Notes under the pieces: generated by a model | What the model was told of the DNA's origin: nothing | What the model saw: the letters and a program-made list of their open reading frames with translations, nothing else | Databases searched by the model: none | In this document: piece after piece, positions 1-6,588 of the stretch | Layout: each line of letters opens with the position of its first letter | Numbering within the stretch: position 1 is the stretch's first letter | From: Cyrtobacter comes | GTDB taxonomy: Bacteria; Pseudomonadota; Alphaproteobacteria; Rickettsiales; Midichloriaceae | Assembly: GCF_034470605.1 (NCBI RefSeq) | Contig: NZ_JARGYT010000064.1 | Location: 1-7,332 of the forward strand | DNA: 7,332 bases | Reading direction: 5' to 3' | Position numbers and translations under genes: made by a program

Positions 1-188
1 ATGGAAAATGAGGCTTTCCCAAGGCTGTAGAGGATCACGCAAAGAGCCTTTTTGACTGCCGTTTCACGGTTATACCGACGATCTCCCTTCACAAAATTCA
101 AGTCACATGCTTTATATTTATAGCGCTGAATCCCGCGCACATGGCCATTCTTATGCGTATCTTCACTTTTGCAACAGGTTTCAGATGA
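1..188 (-). pseudogene. IS1/InsA-like transposase, broken N-terminal fragment (runs off left edge)
   Basis: Read on the minus strand from 188 down to 1 there are 62 stop-free codons containing KNGHVRGIQRYKYKAC, then DLNFVKGDRR and later ALCVILYSLGKASFS. This is the zinc-ribbon plus helix-turn-helix layout of IS1/InsA-type transposase N-termini (family pattern: CxxC, KNGxxxGxQRYKCxxC, then an LYxxGxS helix). The gene continues past position 1. Its 5' end looks broken. An in-frame TGA lies at 191-189, and no ATG precedes the motif in this frame. A plausible ATG-ATC-ATC start lies in a different frame at 193-185. Zinc ligands are also missing: the second pair reads YKAC instead of CKxC, and the first pair is not intact. 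I therefore call it a decayed insertion-sequence remnant. The superfamily is fairly clear; the exact IS family (IS1 versus related ISNCY or IS1595 types) is not. Confidence 0.7.
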
Positions 189-200
189 TCATCTGAAACC
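177..200. repeat. Perfect 24-bp palindrome at the 5' edge of the transposase fragment
   Basis: The half-site GGTTTCAGATGA is followed directly by its exact reverse complement TCATCTGAAACC, with no spacer. Flanking bases do not pair (A176 and A201). It overlaps the broken N-terminus of the minus-strand transposase, including the displaced ATG. It could be part of an IS end, a regulatory site of the transposase, or a small palindromic repeat. No T-run follows on either strand, so it is not a typical intrinsic terminator. Confidence 0.85.
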
Positions 201-617
201 AACCTAATTGAGTATTTTAATAGCATTCTATCAAAAACTATCTAAATGTGAAGTCTCTCGATGCTTTAGTTAAATTCTTTAATACGCAAATCTTAACTTG
301 ATTTACTATAAAATTCAATAAGTTGTCTCAGGGTATAAAGATGCAAAAGCTAAGCTGTATAATATAATTATATAATGAGTCATTTTGCTACACTTAACTT
401 AATAATAACTAAAGTATTTTCAAAGTTAGCACTCTTTTATGGCAATTTAGCTATATAGCATATTAAAAATAAATATAATAAGCTGTATTATCTACCTATA
501 CCATCTCAAATAAAACAGCTCTATACATATCTTTTCGCAACTTCCAGAATCATAAATCTAATTTTAGATAAATCCCAAAAACCATATCAATTTCATTCAT
601 TTAATAATGGCTATATA
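201..617. other. AT-rich intergenic stretch without a supportable gene
   Basis: Between the IS remnant and the dnaJ stop codon there is about 417 bp of strongly AT-rich sequence with frequent stops in all frames. I see no tRNA arms, no riboswitch-like structure and no strong intrinsic terminator for dnaJ. The only hairpins are short and AT-dominated: ATCTAA-TT-TTAGAT at 556-569, GCTATATAGC at 450-459, and an AT-only palindrome near 362-375. It most likely holds decayed sequence. A short segment at 208-273 resembles part of the pseudogene at the other end of the window (see findings). Confidence 0.6.
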
Positions 618-1769
618 TCAACCAGTTATATCCTTCCATATATCCTTCACTTTTTTAAAAAATCCATTAGATTTTGGGCTACATGATGGCAAAGAAGCAT
701 TTTCAAATTCTTGCAATAGCTTTTTTTGCTCATTACTAAGTTTTACCGGCACCTCAACATATACCTTTGCATATAAATCACCAAATTTTTCTGGTGATTT
801 AATTCTAGGCATACCTTTACTAGAAATTTTAAAAACCGTTCCATTTTGAGTACCTTCTGGTACTGAAAGAATCGCTGAACTCCCATCTATAGCAGGTATT
901 TCTACCTTACCGCCCAAAGATGCAACTGTCATTTTAATAGGCATATCATAATATAAATCCACATCCTTTCTTTCAAAAATCTTATGCTTCTTTATAAAAA
1001 CGAATATATACAGATGACCAGAAGCCCCACCCCTAACACCTACTTCACCTTCATTTGCTATTCTAATCTTCGTCTCATTATCAACCCCAGGAGGTATTGA
1101 AACCTGTATCTCCTTATTGCCTACTACCCTACCCTGACCATGACACTTTCTACAAGGATCCTTAAGCGCCTTACCACTTCCAGAACAAGTCCTACATGTA
1201 CTTTCTACCACGAAAAATCCCTGCTGTGCTCTCGTTGCTCCACTACCACCGCATGCTATACAATTTACATAAATACCACCGTCGGAGCTTCCAGCTCCAT
1301 TACAATCAACGCATTTGACTGCAGTACTATATTTTACAGATTTCTTTTTTCCAGTAAAAGCCTCTTCCAATGTTATAGTTAAGTCGTATCTTATATCAGA
1401 GCCTGGTATTGCAGTAGAAGCTTTTGCTCTTCTTGAGGCCCTACCTCCACCCATAAAATTTTCAAATATGTCTCCAAAAACATCTGAAAAATCTCCAAAC
1501 CCTGATGAATTAGCAGAGGCCCTTTGCTGACCACTTCCTCCTTGAGAGAACGGAGAATTACCATACGAATCATAGGAAGCCCTTTTTTGTGGATCTTGTA
1601 ATACTTCATATGCTTCGTTAATATCTTTAAATTTTTGTGTTGCACCACTATCACCTTGATGTTTATCAGGATGCCACTCCTTCGCCATTTGTCTATAGGC
1701 TTTCTTTATTTCATCCTGAGTAGCGGTACGAGCAACTCCCAATACTTTGTAATAATCTTTTTGGCTCAT
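618..1769 (-). CDS. dnaJ: DnaJ (Hsp40) co-chaperone, full length
   Basis: Type I J-protein of 383 aa that stimulates the ATPase of DnaK and delivers unfolded substrates to it in the cytoplasm. The J domain spans about residues 4-70 with the DnaK-activating HPD at 33-35. A Gly/Phe-rich linker follows (about 73-110). The zinc-binding region carries four CxxCxGxG repeats: C153/C156, C170/C173, C192/C195 and C206/C209. The C-terminal substrate-binding domains run to about residue 345. Length and domain order match typical bacterial DnaJ (about 370-385 aa) and no key residue is missing. The ATG is supported because DYYKVLG begins at residue 5. There is no clear Shine-Dalgarno at normal distance (AACTATATAA precedes the ATG). 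dnaK and grpE are not adjacent; the upstream gene is miaA, 127 bp away, and the gap holds a possible heat-shock promoter. Confidence 0.98.
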   Translation of the reverse strand: MSQKDYYKVLGVARTATQDEIKKAYRQMAKEWHPDKHQGDSGATQKFKDINEAYEVLQDPQKRASYDSYGNSPFSQGGSGQQRASANSSGFGDFSDVFGDIFENFMGGGRASRRAKASTAIPGSDIRYDLTITLEEAFTGKKKSVKYSTAVKCVDCNGAGSSDGGIYVNCIACGGSGATRAQQGFFVVESTCRTCSGSGKALKDPCRKCHGQGRVVGNKEIQVSIPPGVDNETKIRIANEGEVGVRGGASGHLYIFVFIKKHKIFERKDVDLYYDMPIKMTVASLGGKVEIPAIDGSSAILSVPEGTQNGTVFKISSKGMPRIKSPEKFGDLYAKVYVEVPVKLSNEQKKLLQEFENASLPSCSPKSNGFFKKVKDIWKDITG

Positions 1770-1805
1770 TTATATAGTTAAAAATTCTTCCCTAAGGTAG
1801 AGTTT

Positions 1806-1834
1806 AGATAGTATCTATAAACATCACATTCAAG
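1806..1834 (-). promoter_or_regulatory. Possible sigma-32-type promoter for dnaJ
   Basis: On the minus strand CTTG (1834-1831, within CTTGAATG) is followed after 18 bp by ACTATCT (1812-1806). This resembles the alphaproteobacterial heat-shock promoter pattern as I recall it, roughly CTTG, 17-18 bp, CYTATNT, with six of seven matches in the downstream box. It lies about 40 bp before the dnaJ start. A weaker sigma-70 reading (TATAGA as the -10) overlaps it. In AT-rich DNA such matches arise by chance, so this is a candidate only. Confidence 0.35.
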
Positions 1835-1896
1835 TACTAAAAAGCTAATTTTAGGTAAATTTTAATGTTAAAGAAACTTGATATATTAAAAACAAC

Positions 1897-2763
1897 CTAA
1901 TTTACAATACAGTCGTATATAAATTGATGTCTAAACCAGGTTAATTGTCTTTTTGCATAATTTCTAATTTTTTGTTGAGCTAATATAGTGGAATTTTCTA
2001 ATGTTGATTTATTCTCTAAGTACGCCACTATCTCCTCCATTCCAAGTATCTTTGAAGCAGTACTACTACAACCAACTTTTATGGCATTCTCAACCTCCTC
2101 CAACACACCATTATACAAAGAATCTAAAAATCTTTTATTGCAATTACGATAAATTAGATCTCTTGGCACCTCCTTATTTATTAAGAAAAATTCATCTCTT
2201 TTTGAAGCTCCAATATTTTCAATGTGCCACTGTGATAAAGGAACTTTTGTTTCATAATAAACCATTAATCCTCTTTGTATCCTTTTTATATCATTCTTAT
2301 GCACCCTTTCTGCAAGTGGCCTATCTACTGATGCCAACATATTATGTAGATCCACACCACTCATAGATAGTCTATATACAAAATTCCTAGTTTCTTGTGA
2401 AATATCAGGAAGTTGAGAAATTCCGTTAATCAATGCCTTGATATACATCCCACTACCGCCAACAAAAATGACCCTCTTTGTACTATTTTGTAGCTCATTT
2501 TTTACTAAGTTCAGCCAAATATTAACCGAAAACTCATCTTGGCAACTTATTACCCCATATAATTTATGTTGAATCGCAGATTCTAGCGGCTGAGCCGTCA
2601 ATAATGGAAGCTCTTTATAAACCTGCATTGAATCTGCGTTTATAATAATGCAATCCAGCTTATCCGCTAACCTAACAGCAAGTTCCGATTTTCCAGTAGC
2701 TGTCGCACCACATATAACTAAATGCTTGTTATTAGATTTATGAATTATCTTTTCAAGCTCCAC
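1897..2763 (-). CDS. miaA: tRNA dimethylallyltransferase MiaA
   Basis: A 288-aa enzyme that transfers the dimethylallyl group from DMAPP to the N6 of A37 in tRNAs reading UNN codons, the first step towards ms2i6A. Visible motifs are the P-loop GATATGKS (19-26), DSMQVYK (44-50, matching the family DSxQVYK substrate-binding motif), VGGSGMYIKAL (101-111), NDIKRIQRGLMVYYETKVPLS (157-177, the family NDxxRxxRALE region) and the C-terminal YAKRQLTWFRHQ (269-280). It is slightly shorter than E. coli MiaA (about 316 aa) but complete. The start codon is GTG at 2763-2761, with GAAGAAG about eight bases upstream. It overlaps the 3' end of murG by 11 bases, which implies cotranscription and possibly coupled translation. 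Confidence 0.97.
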   Translation of the reverse strand: MELEKIIHKSNNKHLVICGATATGKSELAVRLADKLDCIIINADSMQVYKELPLLTAQPLESAIQHKLYGVISCQDEFSVNIWLNLVKNELQNSTKRVIFVGGSGMYIKALINGISQLPDISQETRNFVYRLSMSGVDLHNMLASVDRPLAERVHKNDIKRIQRGLMVYYETKVPLSQWHIENIGASKRDEFFLINKEVPRDLIYRNCNKRFLDSLYNGVLEEVENAIKVGCSSTASKILGMEEIVAYLENKSTLENSTILAQQKIRNYAKRQLTWFRHQFIYDCIVN

Positions 2764-3817
2764 TTATAACTTCTTCAATAAAATCCCTTATAGTTTTTTT
2801 TTGCTGCATACCTTCAATATAAGCAAGGTTATTCTCAATTTTTTCATAAAGCCTTTTATCGCTCATTAAATTGGATATTGTATTAGAAAGAAGTTCTGCA
2901 TTCAGAACTTTTTCCTCTATCAGTATTGCAGCCTGATTATCCGCAAGGTATTTTGCATTAAAGAGCTGGTGGTTGTTTGCTGAATTTGCTAGTGGAATCA
3001 ATATAGAAGGCTTCCTCAAATATAGAATCTCAAAAATAGAAGAAGCACCAGCCCTTGCTATTAATATAGAGCTTTGTGAAAATAATTCTAAAATATTTTC
3101 ACAAAATTCTTTAACCTCTGCATTAATACCAGAAGCTATATAAAATTCTGTAACTTTTTTTATATCCTCCCTCCGTACTTGATGAAAAACCTTAACGTTA
3201 TGCTTATTTTTTAGCATATTAATTGAATCTGGAATTACCTTAGAGAATAAAGATGAACCCTGGCTCCCACCTATAATTGTTATTATAGTATCTGTGGTGG
3301 TTTTTTGCATGTTTTCAAAAGCTACTCTATTTGGTGGTCTCAGCACATGAACCTTCTTTTGGTATCGTGGCTTTACAGAAACATTTGGAAATGATGTGAT
3401 AATATATTGCGCAGCAACCATCATAAGACTATTTGTTTTGCCAACAACAGAATTTTGCTCATAGATTATTATCGGAACTCTCGCAAGAAACGCGGCTACA
3501 CCAGCAGCAGCGCAAGGGTATCCACCAAAAGAAATTACTAAACGCGGCCTCTTAATAATAAAGACAATAGCCAGTTTAAGGGCATAAAACATTATTTGAA
3601 ATATGATGATAAGCTTGCACCATAGCGCATAACCCATCCTTTTTAATCCCAATACTTTTATTTTATTATCACCAATATTCTTAAAATACCTCAGCCCCCT
3701 AGAATCTGTTATATACTCTATATCAATACGTTGCTTGAGTTCCTCCCCAAGCACTTGCGCAGGTATAACATGACCACCTGTACCACCCGCAGCAATAACC
3801 AAATACCCTCTATTCAT
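2753..3817 (-). CDS. murG: MurG, lipid I N-acetylglucosaminyltransferase
   Basis: A 354-aa GT28-family transferase that adds GlcNAc from UDP-GlcNAc to lipid I, making lipid II on the inner face of the cytoplasmic membrane. The first Rossmann domain has the glycine loop AAGGTGGHVIPA (9-20), FGGYPCAAAG (97-106) and YEQNSVVGKTN (119-129, the family HEQNxxxGxxN with H replaced by Y). The UDP-binding half has GGSQGS (183-188), ARAGASSIFEI (254-264) and IPLANSANNHQLFNA (274-288). A hydrophobic stretch at about 67-88 may be the membrane-contacting patch. The loop joining the halves reads LRPPNRVAF (159-167) where the family usually has GNPVR. The ATG at 3817 overlaps the nrdR stop by 8 bases (ATGAATAG). 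Length is normal. Confidence 0.96.
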   Translation of the reverse strand: MNRGYLVIAAGGTGGHVIPAQVLGEELKQRIDIEYITDSRGLRYFKNIGDNKIKVLGLKRMGYALWCKLIIIFQIMFYALKLAIVFIIKRPRLVISFGGYPCAAAGVAAFLARVPIIIYEQNSVVGKTNSLMMVAAQYIITSFPNVSVKPRYQKKVHVLRPPNRVAFENMQKTTTDTIITIIGGSQGSSLFSKVIPDSINMLKNKHNVKVFHQVRREDIKKVTEFYIASGINAEVKEFCENILELFSQSSILIARAGASSIFEILYLRKPSILIPLANSANNHQLFNAKYLADNQAAILIEEKVLNAELLSNTISNLMSDKRLYEKIENNLAYIEGMQQKKTIRDFIEEVISGA

Positions 3818-4256
3818 CTGATACTTTTTGTATAAAAGAAGTAAAATCTGCTATGGAATTAAAATCATAATAGACTGATGCATACCGTATGTACGCCACT
3901 TGGTCTATAGATGATAACTCCTTCATAGCCAAAGCCCCTATATAATTTGAAGTAACCTTATTTTCTTTCCTTATGATCTTAGATATTCTCAAAACAGCCT
4001 CCTCTATTACCTCGTGCTGCACGCTACGCTTCCTTACAGCAATTTTCATAGAATGAAGCAATTTATCAATACTAAATGGGACATTAGACCCATTACGCTT
4101 TATAACAAGAATTTCCGGTATTAGCAAATATTCAAGAGTCCGAAAATAAGAGCCACAATCACTACAATAACGCCGCCTCTTTATAATCTCTCCATCTTCC
4201 GAATGCCTAGAATCTTTTACTAAAGTTTCCTTATTCTCACAAAACGGACACTTCAA
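3810..4256 (-). CDS. nrdR: NrdR, transcriptional repressor of ribonucleotide reductase genes
   Basis: A 148-aa regulator that binds ATP/dATP and represses nrd genes at NrdR boxes. The N-terminal zinc ribbon has MKCPFC (C3, C6) and CSDC (C31, C34), with the signature VKDSRHSEDGEIIKRRRYC between them. The ATP-cone occupies about 49-139 and ends in VAYIRYASVYYDF, almost the canonical VAYVRFASVYRxF. The start is TTG at 4256-4254. An in-frame TAA sits directly before it and the zinc ribbon begins at residue 2, so no other start can give an intact protein. There is no evident Shine-Dalgarno. Length is close to the usual 150-160 aa. It leads an overlapping nrdR-murG-miaA cluster. I see no NrdR box just upstream, so autoregulation is not supported. 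Confidence 0.97.
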   Translation of the reverse strand: MKCPFCENKETLVKDSRHSEDGEIIKRRRYCSDCGSYFRTLEYLLIPEILVIKRNGSNVPFSIDKLLHSMKIAVRKRSVQHEVIEEAVLRISKIIRKENKVTSNYIGALAMKELSSIDQVAYIRYASVYYDFNSIADFTSFIQKVSDE

Positions 4257-4498
4257 TTATAGCCAAATCATTAAAAATTCTAATTGTGTAAAGATATCAT
4301 TTTAGTAAAAACAAAGCTACACCACATTCACGATTTATTGCATGCTAAGATGGGCGGTATAGATATAACTTTGATCCTTATTAAAGAGCATAAGAATTGT
4401 AAAACACAGAATTTCCTGATACTTATTAAATCTTTTCATGATTTATCTCATATTGATGGCTTTTCACCAAACTTAAATTAATAGCTATCCATACTGCC
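4257..4498. other. 242-bp spacer between glmM and nrdR; small open frame of doubtful reality
   Basis: The spacer separates the nfu-glmM pair from nrdR-murG-miaA, all on the minus strand. I see no convincing intrinsic terminator after glmM and no strong promoter before nrdR; hexamer pairs such as TTTACT/ACAATT are weak. On the plus strand a TTG-initiated frame of 65 codons (4284-4481) is open and encodes a His- and Ile-rich peptide. It has no recognised family, no Shine-Dalgarno and an orientation opposite to its neighbours. It could be a decayed gene or chance. A transcript from nfu could read through into nrdR. Confidence 0.5.
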
Positions 4499-5833
4499 CT
4501 AAGATGCACTAATTAGTACATTTTCTAGACTGCTTGAAGCATAATTCACTGTACGCTCATCTCTTCCTTCAATTATAACCCGCACAACCCTCTCTGTACC
4601 AGACTTCCTAATCATTAATGATAAATCTGGATACTCTTTTTTTATTTTGTCTAAGATACTTTTGATTGATTCTTTTTCAAGTATATCGTCCGCACGATAA
4701 GGAACATTTATGCAGCTTTGCGGATAAAGATCAAACGGCCTTGCAATCTCACTTAACTTTTTTCCTGATTTTAATAAAACCAAAATAATACGTAATGCCG
4801 CAATTAACCCATCACCAGTAGATGAATAATCTCTGAAAATTATATGACCAGATTGCTCCCCACCAAAATTAAGATTATGCTCCACAAGAGATTTCATAAC
4901 GCTCTTATCCCCTATTTTTGTTGAGTGTATAACATCTATACCCATTTTTGATAAGAAATCTGTTAATGCACTATTTGAAGCTTTAGTGATAACAATTCCA
5001 TTATTTCTAAGCAACTCTACCTCTTTCATATAAAGGGCCAACATACAAATCAGGTAATCACCATTAATACCTCTTCCATTTTCATCACATATAGCTATTC
5101 TATCTGCATCCCCATCTAATGCTATACCTATATCAGCGCCATTCTCTAAAACCGCCCTCCCCACATTTTCAATGCAATTAGAACCGCAATCTCTATTAAT
5201 ATTAATACCATTAGGCGCGCATCCAATACTAATAACCTCGGCACCTAATTCCCATAAAACCTTAGGTGCTATTTTATAAGCCGCACCATTAGCAGCATCG
5301 ATAACAACTTTAATTCCGCTAAAGGTTGTATTTTTAGGTAAGGTATTTTTAACATATTCTATATATCTACCAGGCGCATCCTCCATCCTATATACCCTCC
5401 CTAAATCTTCTGGCTCTACTAAAGTGATACGATTGCAATTTATTATATCCAATATATTAGATTGGCATGAATCGCTGATTTTATGACCAGAATTATCAAA
5501 AATCTTTATCCCATTATCTTGATAAAGATTATGGGAAGCTGAAATCATAATACCGAAATCCGCTCTCATTGATTTTGTTAGCACAGCAAGAGCGGGGGTT
5601 GGCATAGGCCCAAGTAGTGTAACATCAACACCGACAGATAGCAGGCCTGCAGTGAGAGCAGATTCCAAAAGATAACAAGAAAGCCTTGTATCCTTTGCCA
5701 TAATCGCGGAAGGTCTCTTAAATGTCGGCTTTAGGCCAAGATGAAGACCGATAGCAGAACCAATTTTTAGCATGTTCTCGGGAAGTATAGGATAAGAATT
5801 AACCTTACCCCTTATCCCATCTGTTCCAAACAT
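4499..5833 (-). CDS. glmM: Phosphoglucosamine mutase GlmM
   Basis: A 444-aa alpha-D-phosphohexomutase converting glucosamine-6-phosphate to glucosamine-1-phosphate, the step before GlmU makes UDP-GlcNAc for peptidoglycan. It starts directly at the family N-terminus MFGTDGIRG. The catalytic phosphoserine loop is ISASHNLYQDNGIK (97-110) with Ser100. The Mg-binding loop is DGDADR (240-245). The sugar-binding loop is GGEQSGH (324-330). The phosphate-binding loop is RKSGTERVVRV (409-419). Length is normal (about 445 aa). Two positions depart from the usual consensus: Leu103 where ISASHNP has Pro, and Arg415 where SGTEP has Pro. The ATG overlaps the nfu stop as TAATG, with GGAG eight bases upstream inside the nfu tail. 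Expression therefore probably depends on the nfu promoter. Confidence 0.97.
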   Translation of the reverse strand: MFGTDGIRGKVNSYPILPENMLKIGSAIGLHLGLKPTFKRPSAIMAKDTRLSCYLLESALTAGLLSVGVDVTLLGPMPTPALAVLTKSMRADFGIMISASHNLYQDNGIKIFDNSGHKISDSCQSNILDIINCNRITLVEPEDLGRVYRMEDAPGRYIEYVKNTLPKNTTFSGIKVVIDAANGAAYKIAPKVLWELGAEVISIGCAPNGININRDCGSNCIENVGRAVLENGADIGIALDGDADRIAICDENGRGINGDYLICMLALYMKEVELLRNNGIVITKASNSALTDFLSKMGIDVIHSTKIGDKSVMKSLVEHNLNFGGEQSGHIIFRDYSSTGDGLIAALRIILVLLKSGKKLSEIARPFDLYPQSCINVPYRADDILEKESIKSILDKIKKEYPDLSLMIRKSGTERVVRVIIEGRDERTVNYASSSLENVLISAS

Positions 5834-6390
5834 TATACCTGCTCCACTGATACTACCTCAGGCACAAAATGCTTCAATGTCCTTTCTATTCCAGCCTTTA
5901 ATGTAAAAAGAGACTGCGGGCAACCAGAACAAGCACCTTGCATTCTCACAAAAACAACACCATCTTCAAAACCACACATTTCAATATCACCACCATCAGC
6001 CTGAACAGCTGGACGTATTTTTAGATCTATAACATCACTTATTTGCTTTTCAAGCTCGGTCTTAAGACCATTTGGATAATCTGCCACATACTCTTCTATC
6101 ATAATAGGATACCCTGCAGATATATGATCCATTATCGCAGCCTGTATATTAGTACTCAGCATATCCCATTCAAATTCTTCTTTTTTTGTAACAGATATAA
6201 AATTACTAGCTAAGAACACAGATTTTACACCATCTATGTGCAGTATGTGCTGAGCCATTGGAGAATTTTTTGCTTCTTCAAAATCAGAAAAACTTGCAGC
6301 ACCCATACCCTTCAAAACCTGTATATTAAGCAAAAACTTAAGGGTCTCAGGATTAGGAGTTTCTTCTATCTCTATTCTCAGCGAGCTCAT
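5833..6390 (-). CDS. nfu: Nfu-type iron-sulfur cluster carrier, two-domain alphaproteobacterial/mitochondrial form
   Basis: A 185-aa Fe-S cluster carrier that probably receives [4Fe-4S] clusters and passes them to target enzymes in the cytoplasm. The N-terminal Nfu domain (about 5-92) opens with the hallmark EETPNPETLKFLL (9-21). The C-terminal NifU-like domain (about 112-182) has RPAVQADGGDIE (126-137) and the cluster-binding CSGC (C154, C157). This is the arrangement of mitochondrial NFU1 and alphaproteobacterial homologues, not of E. coli NfuA, whose N-terminal domain is a degenerate A-type scaffold. Length is as expected for the soluble protein and no signal sequence is seen. The ATG at 6390 is preceded by AAGG at 6402-6399, eight bases away. 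It is first in a coupled nfu-glmM pair downstream of a good promoter. Confidence 0.96.
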   Translation of the reverse strand: MSSLRIEIEETPNPETLKFLLNIQVLKGMGAASFSDFEEAKNSPMAQHILHIDGVKSVFLASNFISVTKKEEFEWDMLSTNIQAAIMDHISAGYPIMIEEYVADYPNGLKTELEKQISDVIDLKIRPAVQADGGDIEMCGFEDGVVFVRMQGACSGCPQSLFTLKAGIERTLKHFVPEVVSVEQV

Positions 6391-6425
6391 TTAAATAACC
6401 TTAAGTAGTTCCATAATCCATGGGC

Positions 6426-6454
6426 ATTATACTCGCTGTAATGCAATCCATCAA
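6426..6454 (-). promoter_or_regulatory. Sigma-70 promoter of the nfu-glmM operon
   Basis: On the minus strand TTGATG (6454-6449) is followed after exactly 17 bp by a consensus TATAAT (6431-6426). Transcription would start near 6419 and leave a leader of about 28 nt that contains the AAGG Shine-Dalgarno at 6402-6399. This is the best promoter match in the window. An AT-rich inverted repeat lies just upstream of the -35 box. Confidence 0.72.
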
Positions 6455-6460
6455 TGATTT

Positions 6461-6493
6461 ATTTTTATCAAAAAAGCTAGTTACGATAAAAAT
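6461..6493. repeat. AT-rich inverted repeat, 9-bp arms with 15-nt loop, between divergent genes
   Basis: ATTTTTATC (6461-6469) is the exact reverse complement of GATAAAAAT (6485-6493). It lies seven bases upstream of the nfu -35 box and inside the divergent region shared with the plus-strand pseudogene. It could be a regulator site or a weak hairpin; its AT richness makes chance possible. Confidence 0.45.
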
Positions 6494-6588
6494 TATTATA
6501 TGCTGGATCTGAATTATTGAGCCTAAATTTTTGAACAAATATGAGAAAATTATAATTTTAACCACTCTATGAATATGTTGTCGGGGTA

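Noticed and set aside
556..569. ATCTAA-TT-TTAGAT hairpin as the dnaJ terminator
   Set aside because: The stem is six pairs, mostly A-T, with a 2-nt loop too tight to form and no proper T-run.
607..849. Plus-strand 80-codon frame opposite the dnaJ 3' end
   Set aside because: It is antisense to a full-length DnaJ with intact domains, shows no family features and has no Shine-Dalgarno.
1140..1530. Plus-strand frames opposite the dnaJ zinc and G/F regions
   Set aside because: They arise from the Cys- and Gly-rich codon pattern of dnaJ on the other strand.
1391..1654. Minus-strand 87-codon frame overlapping dnaJ in another phase
   Set aside because: It lies wholly within dnaJ in a shifted frame, with low-complexity content.
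2001..2366. Plus-strand 121-codon frame opposite miaA
   Set aside because: It is antisense to clear MiaA motifs and its composition looks like a translated complement, not a protein.
4257..4340. NrdR box or strong promoter upstream of nrdR
   Set aside because: No ACACnATATATnGTGT-like palindrome is present, and hexamer pairs with proper spacing are poor.
5511..5537. Near-perfect inverted repeat CCCATTATCTT/AAGATTATGGG inside glmM
   Set aside because: It has one mismatch, lies in the conserved catalytic-loop coding region and has no T-run; it is explained by coding sequence.
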